A DNA stretch of 37,537 nucleotides from an uncultured Pelagibacteraceae bacterium. Its GTDB lineage: Bacteria; Pseudomonadota; Alphaproteobacteria; Pelagibacterales; Pelagibacteraceae. This document shows, piece after piece, positions 25,698-33,940 of this stretch; the first letter of the stretch is position 1, and each line of letters begins with the position of its first letter. The stretch is from contig CACMDZ010000008.1 in NCBI GenBank assembly GCA_902612575.1, positions 1-37,537 on the forward strand, in the 5' to 3' direction. Made by a program: the position numbers and the translations under genes. Below the pieces are notes generated by a model, which saw nothing but the letters and a program-made list of their open reading frames with translations, had not been told where the DNA came from and made no database searches.

Positions 25698-27137
25698 ATG
25701 AAATTAAATATAAAATTTACGACTAAAATCACCAAAGGAAGTAATAATAATGAGATAATTTTCCTTAAGCAAAAAAAAATAAAAAATAATTATATCAAAT
25801 CCCTAAGTAATTCAATATTTTCAAGCAAATTATTTAATGAACAAAATTTTCTAAAAAAAGATTTTAATAATAAAAGTTACATTTTTGTAAACTGTTTAAG
25901 CTCAAAAATTTCTCTTGATTTTGAAAAATTGGGTTCAAAACTCTTTGAATTTTTAAAAGAAAACAAAATTGAAAACTTTATTATTAATGATAACAATAAT
26001 TCATTAACAAATATCCAATTAGAAAAAATCTTGCATGGCATTCAATTAAAGTCTTACAATTTTGGGATATATAAGACAGATAAAAAAAAAAATGAATCAA
26101 CTATAAATTTAAGTATAGTTGGAAATAATACAAAAAAAACTAGTTTACTGAGAGAAAAATTAAATGCACTTTTGGAAGGTGTGTTTCTTACTAGAGACTT
26201 AGTTTCTGAGCCAGGAAATATTTTACATCCTGATGAATATGCAAAAAGAATTGCCAAATTGAGAAAATTTGGATTAAAAGTCACAGTCTTTGATCAAAAA
26301 AGATTAAAAAAATTAGGATTTAATGCATTGTTAGGTGTTGGTCAAGGAAGCATAAGAGGTTCGTATTTAGTTACTATGGAATGGAATGGAAACAAAAAAA
26401 AAACAAAACCTTTAGCTTTTGTTGGAAAAGGTGTTTGCTTTGATACTGGTGGTATATCACTTAAACCAGCAAAGTTTATGGAGGACATGACATACGATAT
26501 GGCTGGTTCAGCTACGGTTGTTGGACTTATGAAAACTCTCGCTTTGAGAAAATCAAAAATAAATGCTGTAGGAGTAGTAGGTTTGGTTGAAAATATGCCA
26601 GGTGGAAATGCGCAAAGACCTGGAGACATAGTTAAATCTTACAGTGGACAAACGATTGAAGTTTTAAACACAGATGCCGAGGGTAGGTTGGTTCTTGCTG
26701 ACGCATTAACATACACTGAAAAAAAATTTGAACCACAATTGATAGTTGATCTAGCAACATTAACCGGTGCAATAATTGTTGCCCTAGGATCTGAATACGC
26801 TGGATTGTGGTCTAATAGTGATAAATTATCTCAACAACTATTAGACGCTGGAGAAAAGGTTGAGGAAAAGCTTTGGAGAATGCCTTTACATGAAAATTAT
26901 AATAAACTAATGAATTCTAAAACTGCTGATATGCAAAATATAAATTATGTTGGTGGCGCTGGATCAACAACAGCAGCTCAATTTTTACAAAGATTTATAA
27001 TTAATAAAACACCTTGGGCGCACCTAGATATTGCAGGTATGGCATTTTCTAAGTATGCTGGAGCTTTAAATTCAGGTGGAGCAACTGGATATGGGGTTAG
27101 GTTATTAAATAAATTTATAGAAGAGAATTATGAGTAA
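25698..27137 (+). CDS. pepA: leucyl aminopeptidase (M17)
   Basis: A cytoplasmic hexameric metallo-aminopeptidase that removes N-terminal residues from peptides. The 479-residue protein has a variable Lys/Asn-rich N-terminal domain (about 1-165) and a conserved catalytic domain. Diagnostic motifs are VGKGVCFDTGGISLKP with the metal-binding Lys and Asp, MTYDMAGSATVVG, and the M17 signature NTDAEGRLVLADAL. In some bacteria PepA also binds DNA; nothing here tests that. It overlaps ndk by 8 nt. In many alphaproteobacteria holC lies between pepA and ndk; it is missing here. Confidence 0.95.
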   Translation: MKLNIKFTTKITKGSNNNEIIFLKQKKIKNNYIKSLSNSIFSSKLFNEQNFLKKDFNNKSYIFVNCLSSKISLDFEKLGSKLFEFLKENKIENFIINDNNNSLTNIQLEKILHGIQLKSYNFGIYKTDKKKNESTINLSIVGNNTKKTSLLREKLNALLEGVFLTRDLVSEPGNILHPDEYAKRIAKLRKFGLKVTVFDQKRLKKLGFNALLGVGQGSIRGSYLVTMEWNGNKKKTKPLAFVGKGVCFDTGGISLKPAKFMEDMTYDMAGSATVVGLMKTLALRKSKINAVGVVGLVENMPGGNAQRPGDIVKSYSGQTIEVLNTDAEGRLVLADALTYTEKKFEPQLIVDLATLTGAIIVALGSEYAGLWSNSDKLSQQLLDAGEKVEEKLWRMPLHENYNKLMNSKTADMQNINYVGGAGSTTAAQFLQRFIINKTPWAHLDIAGMAFSKYAGALNSGGATGYGVRLLNKFIEENYE

Positions 27138-27540
27138 AATCGAACAGACATTGTCAATAATTAAACCAGATGCAGTAGAAAGAAATTTACAAGATCAAAT
27201 TAAAAGTGAATTTAAAAATAAAGGATTTGAAATACTTAAAGAAAAAAAAATCCACATTACAAAAGAAGAAGCAGAAAAATTTTATAAAGTTCATGAGTCC
27301 AAACCTTTCTATAATGACCTGTGTGCTTATTTATCCTCAGGACCAATTATTGTTATGAGTCTAAAAAGAGAAAACGCAGTTCTAGAGAATAGAAAATTGA
27401 TGGGTGCCACAAATCCAGAGGATGCAGAAGAAGGAACTCTACGAAAAAAATATGGCATTTCTATTGATAAGAATTCTGTACACGGATCAGACAGCGTAGA
27501 AAATGCTAAAATAGAATTAGATTTTTTTTTTAAAGATTAG
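27130..27540 (+). CDS. ndk: nucleoside diphosphate kinase
   Basis: Ndk balances nucleoside triphosphate pools through a phospho-histidine intermediate. The 136-residue protein is normal length: TLSIIKPDAVERN (7-19), RKLMGATNPEDAEEGTLRKKYG (88-109) and the catalytic His118 in NSVHGSDSVENA. The ATG lies inside the last codons of pepA, so it is probably translated by coupling. Its end overlaps the convergent purN by 11 nt and includes a T10 run. Confidence 0.96.
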   Translation: MSKIEQTLSIIKPDAVERNLQDQIKSEFKNKGFEILKEKKIHITKEEAEKFYKVHESKPFYNDLCAYLSSGPIIVMSLKRENAVLENRKLMGATNPEDAEEGTLRKKYGISIDKNSVHGSDSVENAKIELDFFFKD

Positions 27541-28108
27541 ACAAAAATTTCACTATTGCCTTAGGGTAAATTTCATGCTCAACTTTTAGAACTTTTTTCT
27601 CTAAACTATTTACAGTATCAGACTTAAAAATTTTTACTTTTTTTTGATAAATTATCTCACCCGAGTCTAATTTTTTTGTCACTCTATGAATAGTTGCTCC
27701 AGAGTACTTGTCTCTATTTTTTATAGCTCTAGTATGCGTATTAAGACCTTTATACTTAGGTAACAGAGAAGGGTGTATATTTAATATTGGATTAGAAAAT
27801 TTCTTAATAAAATCTTCAGATAGAATTCTCATAAAACCAGCTAAACATAAAATTTCCACTTTATTTTTTTTAAGTAATTCAAGTGATTTTTTTTCAAATT
27901 TTAATTTACTTTTTGATTTAAAACAATAATTTTTAATTTTTGAATTTTTTGCATACTCTATTCCTTTTGCTAGTGGAGTATCTGAAATTACTAGACTGAT
28001 TTTTATTAGGGAATTTTTTTTTTTTGAATATTTAATTAAAGATTTTAGGTTGCTTCCTCTTCCACTAATAAAAACTGCTATATTTTTTTTACCAAGAAAT
28101 TTTTCCAC
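27530..28108 (-). CDS. purN: phosphoribosylglycinamide formyltransferase
   Basis: PurN transfers a formyl group from 10-formyl-tetrahydrofolate to GAR in purine synthesis. The 192-residue protein has SGRGSNLKSL (15-24), the catalytic triad region with Asn110, His112 (ILNIHPSLLPKYKG) and Asp148 (KKLDSGEII), and SGATIHRVT (136-144). It overlaps purM by 20 nt on the upstream side, the standard purM-purN pair. Confidence 0.95.
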   Translation of the reverse strand: MEKFLGKKNIAVFISGRGSNLKSLIKYSKKKNSLIKISLVISDTPLAKGIEYAKNSKIKNYCFKSKSKLKFEKKSLELLKKNKVEILCLAGFMRILSEDFIKKFSNPILNIHPSLLPKYKGLNTHTRAIKNRDKYSGATIHRVTKKLDSGEIIYQKKVKIFKSDTVNSLEKKVLKVEHEIYPKAIVKFLSNL

Positions 28109-29111
28109 TTAAATTTATTTTTTTCGGGTTTTTACAGATTTTTCCAATAACATAAGGTTTATATTTTTTTACAAAAAACTTGCTAATTAAATTTAATTTT
28201 TTTGGATTAATTATTAAACAAAATCCTACACCACAATTAAAAGTTTTCAACATTTCATCTTGTTTTATACCCATTTTATATAACCATCTAAATATTTTTA
28301 GCGTTTTAATTTTGCCAAGGTTTATCTCAGCACTTAAATTATTTGGAATAATTCTTTTTATATTATCTGCTAAACCTCCCCCAGTTATATTTGCACATCC
28401 ATTAATCAAATTTTCTTTACTTAAATAATATAATTCTTTTACATATATTTTAGTTGGGCGAATTAATTCTTTTTTGAGAAAAATATTTCTTTTTAAATTT
28501 ATTTTCTTCTTTTTTAAAAGGTATCTTACTAATGAATATCCATTTGAGTGAAGTCCATTAGAAGGAACTGCTAAAATTAGGTCACCATTTCTTATCTTTT
28601 TATTAAGAATTTTATTTTTTTCCACAAGTCCAACTGCAAAACCTGCAATATCGAATTTTTCTTTTTCATAAGTTCCTGGCATCTCGGCAGTTTCTCCACC
28701 AACCAAATTACAACCTGCTAATTCACACCCTTTTATAATTCCTTTAACTATACTTTTGAGTTTACTTAAATTTATTTGACTAACTGAAATATAATCTAAA
28801 AATAAATATGGTTTTGCACCTTGAACTATTAAATCATTTACACACATGGCAACAAGATCAATTCCAATTGTATTGAACTTTTTAAGATCATTTGCTATTT
28901 CAATTTTTGTTCCTACTCCGTCTGTACTGGTAACAATTTGAGGGTCTTTGTATTGTTTGGGGATTTTGGAAATTGCACCAAATCCACCTATATTCTTAAA
29001 ATTACCATTTTTAGGTGATTTTCTTGTAGCTGAGCTTATGAATTTTACAAATTTATCCGCTTTTGGAATATTAACTCCACTCTTTCTGTATGTTATTTTA
29101 TTTGATGCCAT
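28089..29111 (-). CDS. purM: phosphoribosylformylglycinamidine cyclo-ligase
   Basis: PurM closes the imidazole ring to form AIR, using ATP. The 340-residue protein has family blocks DGVGTKIEIA (64-73), VGGETAEMPGTY in the middle and ITGGGLADNIKR toward the C-terminus. Length matches single-domain bacterial PurM. It is coupled to purN and diverges from the DUF2066 gene with 11 nt between ATGs, so its promoter must lie within the 5' end of that gene. Confidence 0.96.
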   Translation of the reverse strand: MASNKITYRKSGVNIPKADKFVKFISSATRKSPKNGNFKNIGGFGAISKIPKQYKDPQIVTSTDGVGTKIEIANDLKKFNTIGIDLVAMCVNDLIVQGAKPYLFLDYISVSQINLSKLKSIVKGIIKGCELAGCNLVGGETAEMPGTYEKEKFDIAGFAVGLVEKNKILNKKIRNGDLILAVPSNGLHSNGYSLVRYLLKKKKINLKRNIFLKKELIRPTKIYVKELYYLSKENLINGCANITGGGLADNIKRIIPNNLSAEINLGKIKTLKIFRWLYKMGIKQDEMLKTFNCGVGFCLIINPKKLNLISKFFVKKYKPYVIGKICKNPKKINLSGKISW

Positions 29112-29122
29112 ATAACAACATT

Positions 29123-30202
29123 ATGTTTTTTTTTTTAAAAAAAAATTTTTATATTTATTTATATATATTTTTTTTATTTTTAACCTTTAATTTTATACAG
29201 TTTTCCACAAATAAAACACTAGCAAAAAATTTTGTTGTTTCGAAAATTGAAGTTGAGGAAAGATATAATTTAAATTTTAATAAATCGAACATTTTGGATA
29301 GAGGTTTTAGAATGGCTTTTAATGATCTATCAAGAATGATCTTAAAAAGAAATGATTATAAAAAAATTAAAGATACTTCAATTGAAGATATAAAAAAATT
29401 AATTGAAAACTTTTCAATATTAGATGAAAAATTCATTAACAAAAACTATAAAAATATTATGGAGGTACAATTCAACAAAAAAAAAATAATAAAATTTTTC
29501 AATTCTAGAAATATAATCCCTTCATTGCCTAAAAATATTGATGTATTTTTCCTTCCAATTTTAATCGATTTGAAATCAAATACTTTAAATTATTTAAGCG
29601 GTAATATTTTTGCAGAAAATTGGTCAAATTATAAAGAAAACTATTTTCAAATTAATTATATTCTACCAAATGAAGATGTAGAAGATTATTCGAATTTAAA
29701 AAAAAATTTGAAAAACATAGAAAATTACAATTTTAACGAAATATTAAAAAAATATAACTCTGAAAATTACATTGTAATGATAATTTTTAAAAATAATGAA
29801 AAATTAAAAATGTTCTCAAAAGTTAAATTTGATGACAAATTTTTTTTAATAAATGAAAATTATAAAGAGATAAAAAATCAAAATGACTCAAATTTGAGTA
29901 AATTAATACTTAAAATTAAAAATAAATATGAAGATAACTGGAAATCTGTAAATAAAATGAGTCCGTCAGCTTCTGTTACTTTTCGTTTGTCATTAAAAAG
30001 TAAAAAAATCGAAAAATCACTATATGTTGAAAATGTACTTTCAAATTTAGATTTTGTTAATGATTTTACTATTGAGAGATTTAATAATTTAGAAACCATA
30101 TATAAAATAAATTATGGTAGTAATCCAAAAAGATTTTTAAAAGACATGCTATCATTTGGCATTGCCATCGACACTTCATCTACCAATTGGAAAATTAAAT
30201 GA
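29123..30202 (+). CDS. DUF2066-family exported protein
   Basis: I choose the ATG at 29123, giving 359 residues; an upstream ATG at 29090 would extend the frame into the divergent purM gene and adds nothing family-like. The chosen start leads straight into a signal peptide (a basic FLKKN then about 18 hydrophobic residues ending near residue 35), so the protein is exported. The rest is Asn/Lys-rich with no catalytic motif that I recognise. The DUF2066 assignment comes from the signal-peptide architecture, the RMAFNDLSRMILKR segment, the length and its position between purM and hda, where this family is found in many proteobacteria. Function is unknown. A T11-A9-T5 tract follows the start codon. 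Confidence 0.65.
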   Translation: MFFFLKKNFYIYLYIFFLFLTFNFIQFSTNKTLAKNFVVSKIEVEERYNLNFNKSNILDRGFRMAFNDLSRMILKRNDYKKIKDTSIEDIKKLIENFSILDEKFINKNYKNIMEVQFNKKKIIKFFNSRNIIPSLPKNIDVFFLPILIDLKSNTLNYLSGNIFAENWSNYKENYFQINYILPNEDVEDYSNLKKNLKNIENYNFNEILKKYNSENYIVMIIFKNNEKLKMFSKVKFDDKFFLINENYKEIKNQNDSNLSKLILKIKNKYEDNWKSVNKMSPSASVTFRLSLKSKKIEKSLYVENVLSNLDFVNDFTIERFNNLETIYKINYGSNPKRFLKDMLSFGIAIDTSSTNWKIK

Positions 30203-30855
30203 ATGAATTGAATCAGTTACTTTTAAAACTAGATCATAAAACTAATTTTAATGAGCACGATTTTTATTTATCAAAAAGTAATACTAACGCATTTAATCTA
30301 ATGAACAAATGGCCAGATTGGGAAAAAAAGATATTAAATATTTCAGGAGAAAAATTTTCTGGAAAAAGTCATTTGGCACATATTTTTAAATTAAAATCTA
30401 ATGCATTTATGATTAATGGAGGTAGCATTAACAACTCTATTTTTAAAAAATTAAAATTATATGAAAGTATTATCATTGATGACTTTGAAGAGTGCAAAGA
30501 AGAAAAGATACTCTATTCAATATTTAATTTAATAGATCAAGATAATAAATATTTATTGATAAATTCAATTAAACCAATAAATGAAATAAAGTTTAGTTTA
30601 GCTGATTTAACTTCTAGATCAAAAAATTGTATTTATGCAGTAATCGAAAACCCAGATGATGAATTAATATTTGCTATTATTTTAAAGAATTTTTCAGACC
30701 GTCAGATAAAAATAGAAAAAAAAATTATTGATTTCATAATTAGTAGAATTGATAGATCTTATAGAAAAATTGATGAATTTATATATAAGATTGACGAAAT
30801 AAGTTTAAAAAAAAAAAAACCAATTAATTTTAAAACAATAAAAGAGATTTTGTAA
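30199..30855 (+). CDS. hda: DnaA-related regulator Hda
   Basis: Hda, with the DNA polymerase clamp, promotes hydrolysis of DnaA-bound ATP and so limits re-initiation. The 218-residue protein is a stand-alone AAA+ domain like DnaA's: P-loop SGEKFSGKSHLAH (50-62), Walker B SIIIDDFEE, and a sensor-like ADLTSRSKN segment. The N-terminal NQLLLKLD (5-12) resembles the clamp-binding QLSLPL motif of E. coli Hda. It overlaps DUF2066 by 4 nt (ATGA) and aspS starts 1 nt after it. The sequence is diverged, but the position after DUF2066 supports the call. Confidence 0.8.
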   Translation: MNELNQLLLKLDHKTNFNEHDFYLSKSNTNAFNLMNKWPDWEKKILNISGEKFSGKSHLAHIFKLKSNAFMINGGSINNSIFKKLKLYESIIIDDFEECKEEKILYSIFNLIDQDNKYLLINSIKPINEIKFSLADLTSRSKNCIYAVIENPDDELIFAIILKNFSDRQIKIEKKIIDFIISRIDRSYRKIDEFIYKIDEISLKKKKPINFKTIKEIL

Positions 30856-30856
30856 A

Positions 30857-32641
30857 TTGAAAAAATATAGAACTCACACTTGTGGAGAATTAACCAAATC
30901 AAATAAAGGTCAAAAAGTTTCTTTGTCTGGTTGGATTAATAAAAAAAGAGATCATGGTAACTTATTATTTTTAGATCTAAGAGATAATTATGGATTAACA
31001 CAATGTGTAATAGATAAAAGTAATGATATATTCAAAAAAATTGAAAAGCTTTCCTTAGAGACTGTAATTAAAATATCAGGATTAGTAATCGAAAGAGATA
31101 TTGAGACAATAAATAAAAATATTTCAACAGGTGAAATTGAAATAAAAATAAATGAATTAGATATCTTAGGTAAAACCAAGGAATTGCCAATGCCAGTTTT
31201 TTCTGACCAAGAGTATTCAGAAGAAATAAGACTCAAATATAGATTTTTAGATTTAAGAAGAAAAAAAATTCATGAAAATATCATTCTAAGATCTAAGGTA
31301 ATTGCCTTTATTCGAAATGAAATGCAAAAACTTGGATTTTTAGAATTCCAAACACCTATATTAACCTCATCTAGTCCAGAAGGTGCAAGAGATTTTCTTG
31401 TACCCAGTAGATTAAATCCTGGAAAATTCTATGCTTTACCCCAAGCACCCCAACAATTTAAACAACTTATAATGATTTCTGGCTTTGATAAATATTTTCA
31501 AATAGCACCATGTTTCAGAGATGAAGATGCAAGAGCTGATAGGAGTCCAGGTGAATTTTACCAATTAGACGTCGAAATGTCATTTGTTGAACAAGAGGAT
31601 GTATTTGAGGTCATAGAAACATTATTTATGAAACTATTCAAAAATTTTAGTAACAAAAAAATTATTCATAAAAAATTCCCAAAGATAACTTATGAGGAAT
31701 CAATGTTAAAATATGGATCAGATAAACCCGATCTGAGAAATCCGTTAGAAATAATTGATTTAACAAATATTTTTGAAAGAGATGATGTAAAATTTGATAT
31801 TTTTAAAAAGTTAGTAAAAAATGGCTCTATAGTAAGATCACTAGTTACTAAGAATACCAAAGATAAACCAAGAAGTTTTTTTGATGGGATCGACAAATGG
31901 GCCAAAGAGCAAGGCTCATCTGGTTTGGCATATTTTACTTTTGAAAAAAACGATCAAATTAGTGCAAAGGGTCCAATTGGTAAATTTTTTTCTGAAATGT
32001 CTTTGATGGAAATAATTAAGCAAACAAATGCTAACATTGGAGACACCATTTTTCTTTCTTGTGGTAAGAAAAGCGATGTAGAAAAATTATTAAGTGTTGC
32101 AAGAAATAAGATAGCTGAAGAATTAAATTTAATTGATAAAGACTCTTTTTCTTTTTGCTGGGTTGTTGATTATCCGATGTATGAAATTGATGAAATAACA
32201 AAAAAAATTAAATTCAGTCACAATCCATTCTCTATGCCTCAAGGTGATATAAATAAAATAGATTTATCAAACCCTTTAAAACTTAAGGCTTATCAATATG
32301 ATATTGTTTGTAACGGAATTGAGTTATCCTCTGGCGCTATTAGAAATCATATTCCAGAACTAATGTATAAACTTTTTGAAATTGCAGGTTATTCAAAAAA
32401 TGATGTTAATAATCAGTTTAGTGGAATGATCAATGCTCTTAGTTATGGAGCACCACCTCATGGAGGTATTGCCCCAGGAATTGATAGGATAGTAATGTTA
32501 CTTGCCGGTGAAAAAAATATTAGAGAAGTAACATTATTTCCAATGAATCAAAATGCTCAAGATATAATGATGAATGCTCCCTCAGAAATTTCTGAGGAAC
32601 AATTAAAAGAACTTAACCTCTCAATAAAAAAGAAAACTTAA
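30857..32641 (+). CDS. aspS: aspartyl-tRNA synthetase
   Basis: AspRS charges tRNA-Asp in the cytoplasm. The 594-residue length and domain order are bacterial type: OB-fold anticodon-binding domain (KVSLSGWINKKRDHG, about 20-36), class II motif 2 with FRDEDARADRSPGEFYQLD (about 219-237), a GAD-type insertion, and motif 3 GGIAPGIDRIVML. The start is a TTG at 30857, one nucleotide after the hda stop; it gives the expected MKKYRTHTCGEL opening, and there is no in-frame ATG at that point. Whether it also charges tRNA-Asn cannot be told from this window. It abuts the convergent NrdJb-like gene with no gap. Confidence 0.96.
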   Translation: MKKYRTHTCGELTKSNKGQKVSLSGWINKKRDHGNLLFLDLRDNYGLTQCVIDKSNDIFKKIEKLSLETVIKISGLVIERDIETINKNISTGEIEIKINELDILGKTKELPMPVFSDQEYSEEIRLKYRFLDLRRKKIHENIILRSKVIAFIRNEMQKLGFLEFQTPILTSSSPEGARDFLVPSRLNPGKFYALPQAPQQFKQLIMISGFDKYFQIAPCFRDEDARADRSPGEFYQLDVEMSFVEQEDVFEVIETLFMKLFKNFSNKKIIHKKFPKITYEESMLKYGSDKPDLRNPLEIIDLTNIFERDDVKFDIFKKLVKNGSIVRSLVTKNTKDKPRSFFDGIDKWAKEQGSSGLAYFTFEKNDQISAKGPIGKFFSEMSLMEIIKQTNANIGDTIFLSCGKKSDVEKLLSVARNKIAEELNLIDKDSFSFCWVVDYPMYEIDEITKKIKFSHNPFSMPQGDINKIDLSNPLKLKAYQYDIVCNGIELSSGAIRNHIPELMYKLFEIAGYSKNDVNNQFSGMINALSYGAPPHGGIAPGIDRIVMLLAGEKNIREVTLFPMNQNAQDIMMNAPSEISEEQLKELNLSIKKKT

Positions 32642-33466
32642 CTATTTTTTTCCTTTAAGATTAATTCTGATATCCGACATATCTACAAATTTTTTTTTGT
32701 AATTACTTCTGACAAAACCTTTACTAGTAATATCCTTAACCAACTTCAAGAAATGAGTTTTATCCACGTTATTTTCATCTAGTTCTCCATCTTCTAATAC
32801 ATCAGATCCACCGATTGCAGGTGTATGAGCTAAATCTTCTCGATTTAGGTAAGATATTGCTAATTCTCTAAATATATAATCAAGTATAGAGGTAGCACTC
32901 AAAATTCTATCATTACCAAATACTTTACCAGAGGGTTCAAATTTAGTGTCAACAAAAGCATTAACAAATTCATCTAAAGGAACACCATATTGTAAACCCA
33001 GAGATACAGCGATTGCAAAATTATTCATTGTAGCTTTAACTAACTCACCTTCTTTACTAGTATCAATGAATATTTCTCCAATTTTACCATCTTCATATTC
33101 ACCTGTGTGTAAATAAACTTTATGATCTCCAATTGATGCCTTTTGAATATAACCTTTCCTTCTGTCTGGCATACTAAATCTTCTTCCTTTAGTTTCTTTG
33201 ATATTTTTTGTAAAAATTCCCTCTTTTAATTTTAAATTATTTTTTTCATCAGAAATAGTAAGGTTCTTATCAACTAGATTTATTTTATTTTTTTCAGTTT
33301 TTTCTAAATTTTTGGTTTTTCTATTATCTAATTTGACATCCAGTATTTCAAATTTACCATCGTCTCTTTTTTCAATATTTTTGATATTTTTCTCATCAAT
33401 ATCATCAAGATAATGACTAACTTTAAAGCTACATGTATAATATGTCTCTACTAAATATTTTCCCAT
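32642..33466 (-). CDS. NrdJb-like protein: free-standing C-terminal module of class II ribonucleotide reductase
   Basis: This 274-residue protein matches the C-terminal portion of alphaproteobacterial B12-dependent ribonucleotide reductase (TSCPD-type region). Segments that show it: [17 protein letters not shown] (11-27), VKLDNRKT (44-51), [22 protein letters not shown] (99-120), [14 protein letters not shown] (121-134), [20 protein letters not shown] (148-167), TKFEPSG (174-180) and [17 protein letters not shown] (191-207). Between residues 52 and 95 is a charged, low-complexity linker. No radical-site or substrate-binding reductase domain is present, so it is not an enzyme by itself. Pseudomonas has a split NrdJa/NrdJb, and this looks like the NrdJb half. 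No large reductase gene is nearby. AAGGA 6 nt before the ATG is a good ribosome site. Confidence 0.8.
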   Translation of the reverse strand: MGKYLVETYYTCSFKVSHYLDDIDEKNIKNIEKRDDGKFEILDVKLDNRKTKNLEKTEKNKINLVDKNLTISDEKNNLKLKEGIFTKNIKETKGRRFSMPDRRKGYIQKASIGDHKVYLHTGEYEDGKIGEIFIDTSKEGELVKATMNNFAIAVSLGLQYGVPLDEFVNAFVDTKFEPSGKVFGNDRILSATSILDYIFRELAISYLNREDLAHTPAIGGSDVLEDGELDENNVDKTHFLKLVKDITSKGFVRSNYKKKFVDMSDIRINLKGKK

Positions 33467-33472
33467 TTATAT

Positions 33473-33477
33473 TCCTT
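33473..33477 (-). promoter_or_regulatory. ribosome binding site of the NrdJb-like gene
   Basis: AAGGA on the minus strand lies 6 nt upstream of the ATG ending at 33466. It supports this start and is one of the few clear Shine-Dalgarno sites in the window. Confidence 0.55.
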
Positions 33478-33545
33478 ATTTTTATAAAATTGAATCTTAA
33501 AGAATTAATGTATATATAAATTTAAAATTTTAGTCTAATTTAATT

Positions 33546-33575
33546 TTTACAATTTAAAATTGAAAAAAATATAAT
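33546..33575 (+). promoter_or_regulatory. candidate promoter for the NDUFA12 gene (near-leaderless)
   Basis: TTTACA (33546-33551) and a perfect TATAAT (33570-33575) are separated by 18 nt. A start 6-7 nt after the -10 box would fall on or next to the ATG at 33581, implying a leaderless or nearly leaderless message. It lies in the 114-nt divergent gap, the longest in the window; the rest of that gap is A/T-rich with no other feature I can support. Confidence 0.5.
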
Positions 33576-33580
33576 TTATT

Positions 33581-33940
33581 ATGTTGACAATATTTAAAGA
33601 AATCTTCACTTGGTGGAATCGCCAAACATTTGGAACTAGGTTGCAGATATTTTTTAATGGAAAATTAATTGGTCAAGATAAAAATGGTAACAAATATTAT
33701 GAGAGCAAATCAGGAAGAAGATGGGTAATTTATAGTGGTGAAGTTGAGGCGTCAAAAATACCTAATGAGTGGTATTCCTGGATGCATAACATAAATAATA
33801 AAATAGAAAATGAACATGATTTAAAAAGATATGATTGGCAGAAAGAACATTTGCCTAATCAAACAGGTTCAAGCAGTTCTTATCATCCAAAAAAATACAC
33901 TAATGTTGTCAAAAAAAAATATAAAAGCTGGAATAATTAA
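33581..33940 (+). CDS. NDUFA12-family NADH:ubiquinone oxidoreductase accessory subunit
   Basis: The 119-residue protein belongs to the NDUFA12/B17.2 family, an accessory subunit of respiratory complex I shared by mitochondria and alphaproteobacteria. Family blocks are the IFTWWNRQTFGTRLQ opening (8-22), the GQDKNGNKYYESKSGRRWVIYSG middle (about 31-53) and the IPNEWYSWMHN segment (about 60-70). It is soluble and would sit on the matrix/cytoplasmic side of the complex. No other complex I gene is in the window. The DUF2155 gene overlaps its last 38 nt; this pairing is common in alphaproteobacteria. A near-leaderless promoter is predicted directly upstream. Confidence 0.93.
   Translation: MLTIFKEIFTWWNRQTFGTRLQIFFNGKLIGQDKNGNKYYESKSGRRWVIYSGEVEASKIPNEWYSWMHNINNKIENEHDLKRYDWQKEHLPNQTGSSSSYHPKKYTNVVKKKYKSWNN

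Noticed and set aside
26342..26629. Open minus-strand frame of 95 codons opposite pepA
   Set aside because: It covers the conserved metal-binding region of PepA, so openness comes from the codons of that gene.
27521..27545. Possible terminator at the ndk/purN junction (T10 run)
   Set aside because: There is no GC-containing stem before the T run and the run is part of both coding sequences.
29090..29122. Longer start for the DUF2066 gene at 29090
   Set aside because: It would overlap the divergent purM by 22 nt and put 11 extra residues before a good signal peptide.
33831..33902. Longer start for the DUF2155 gene at 33831
   Set aside because: The extension lies wholly within NDUFA12 and would bury the signal peptide behind 24 unrelated residues.
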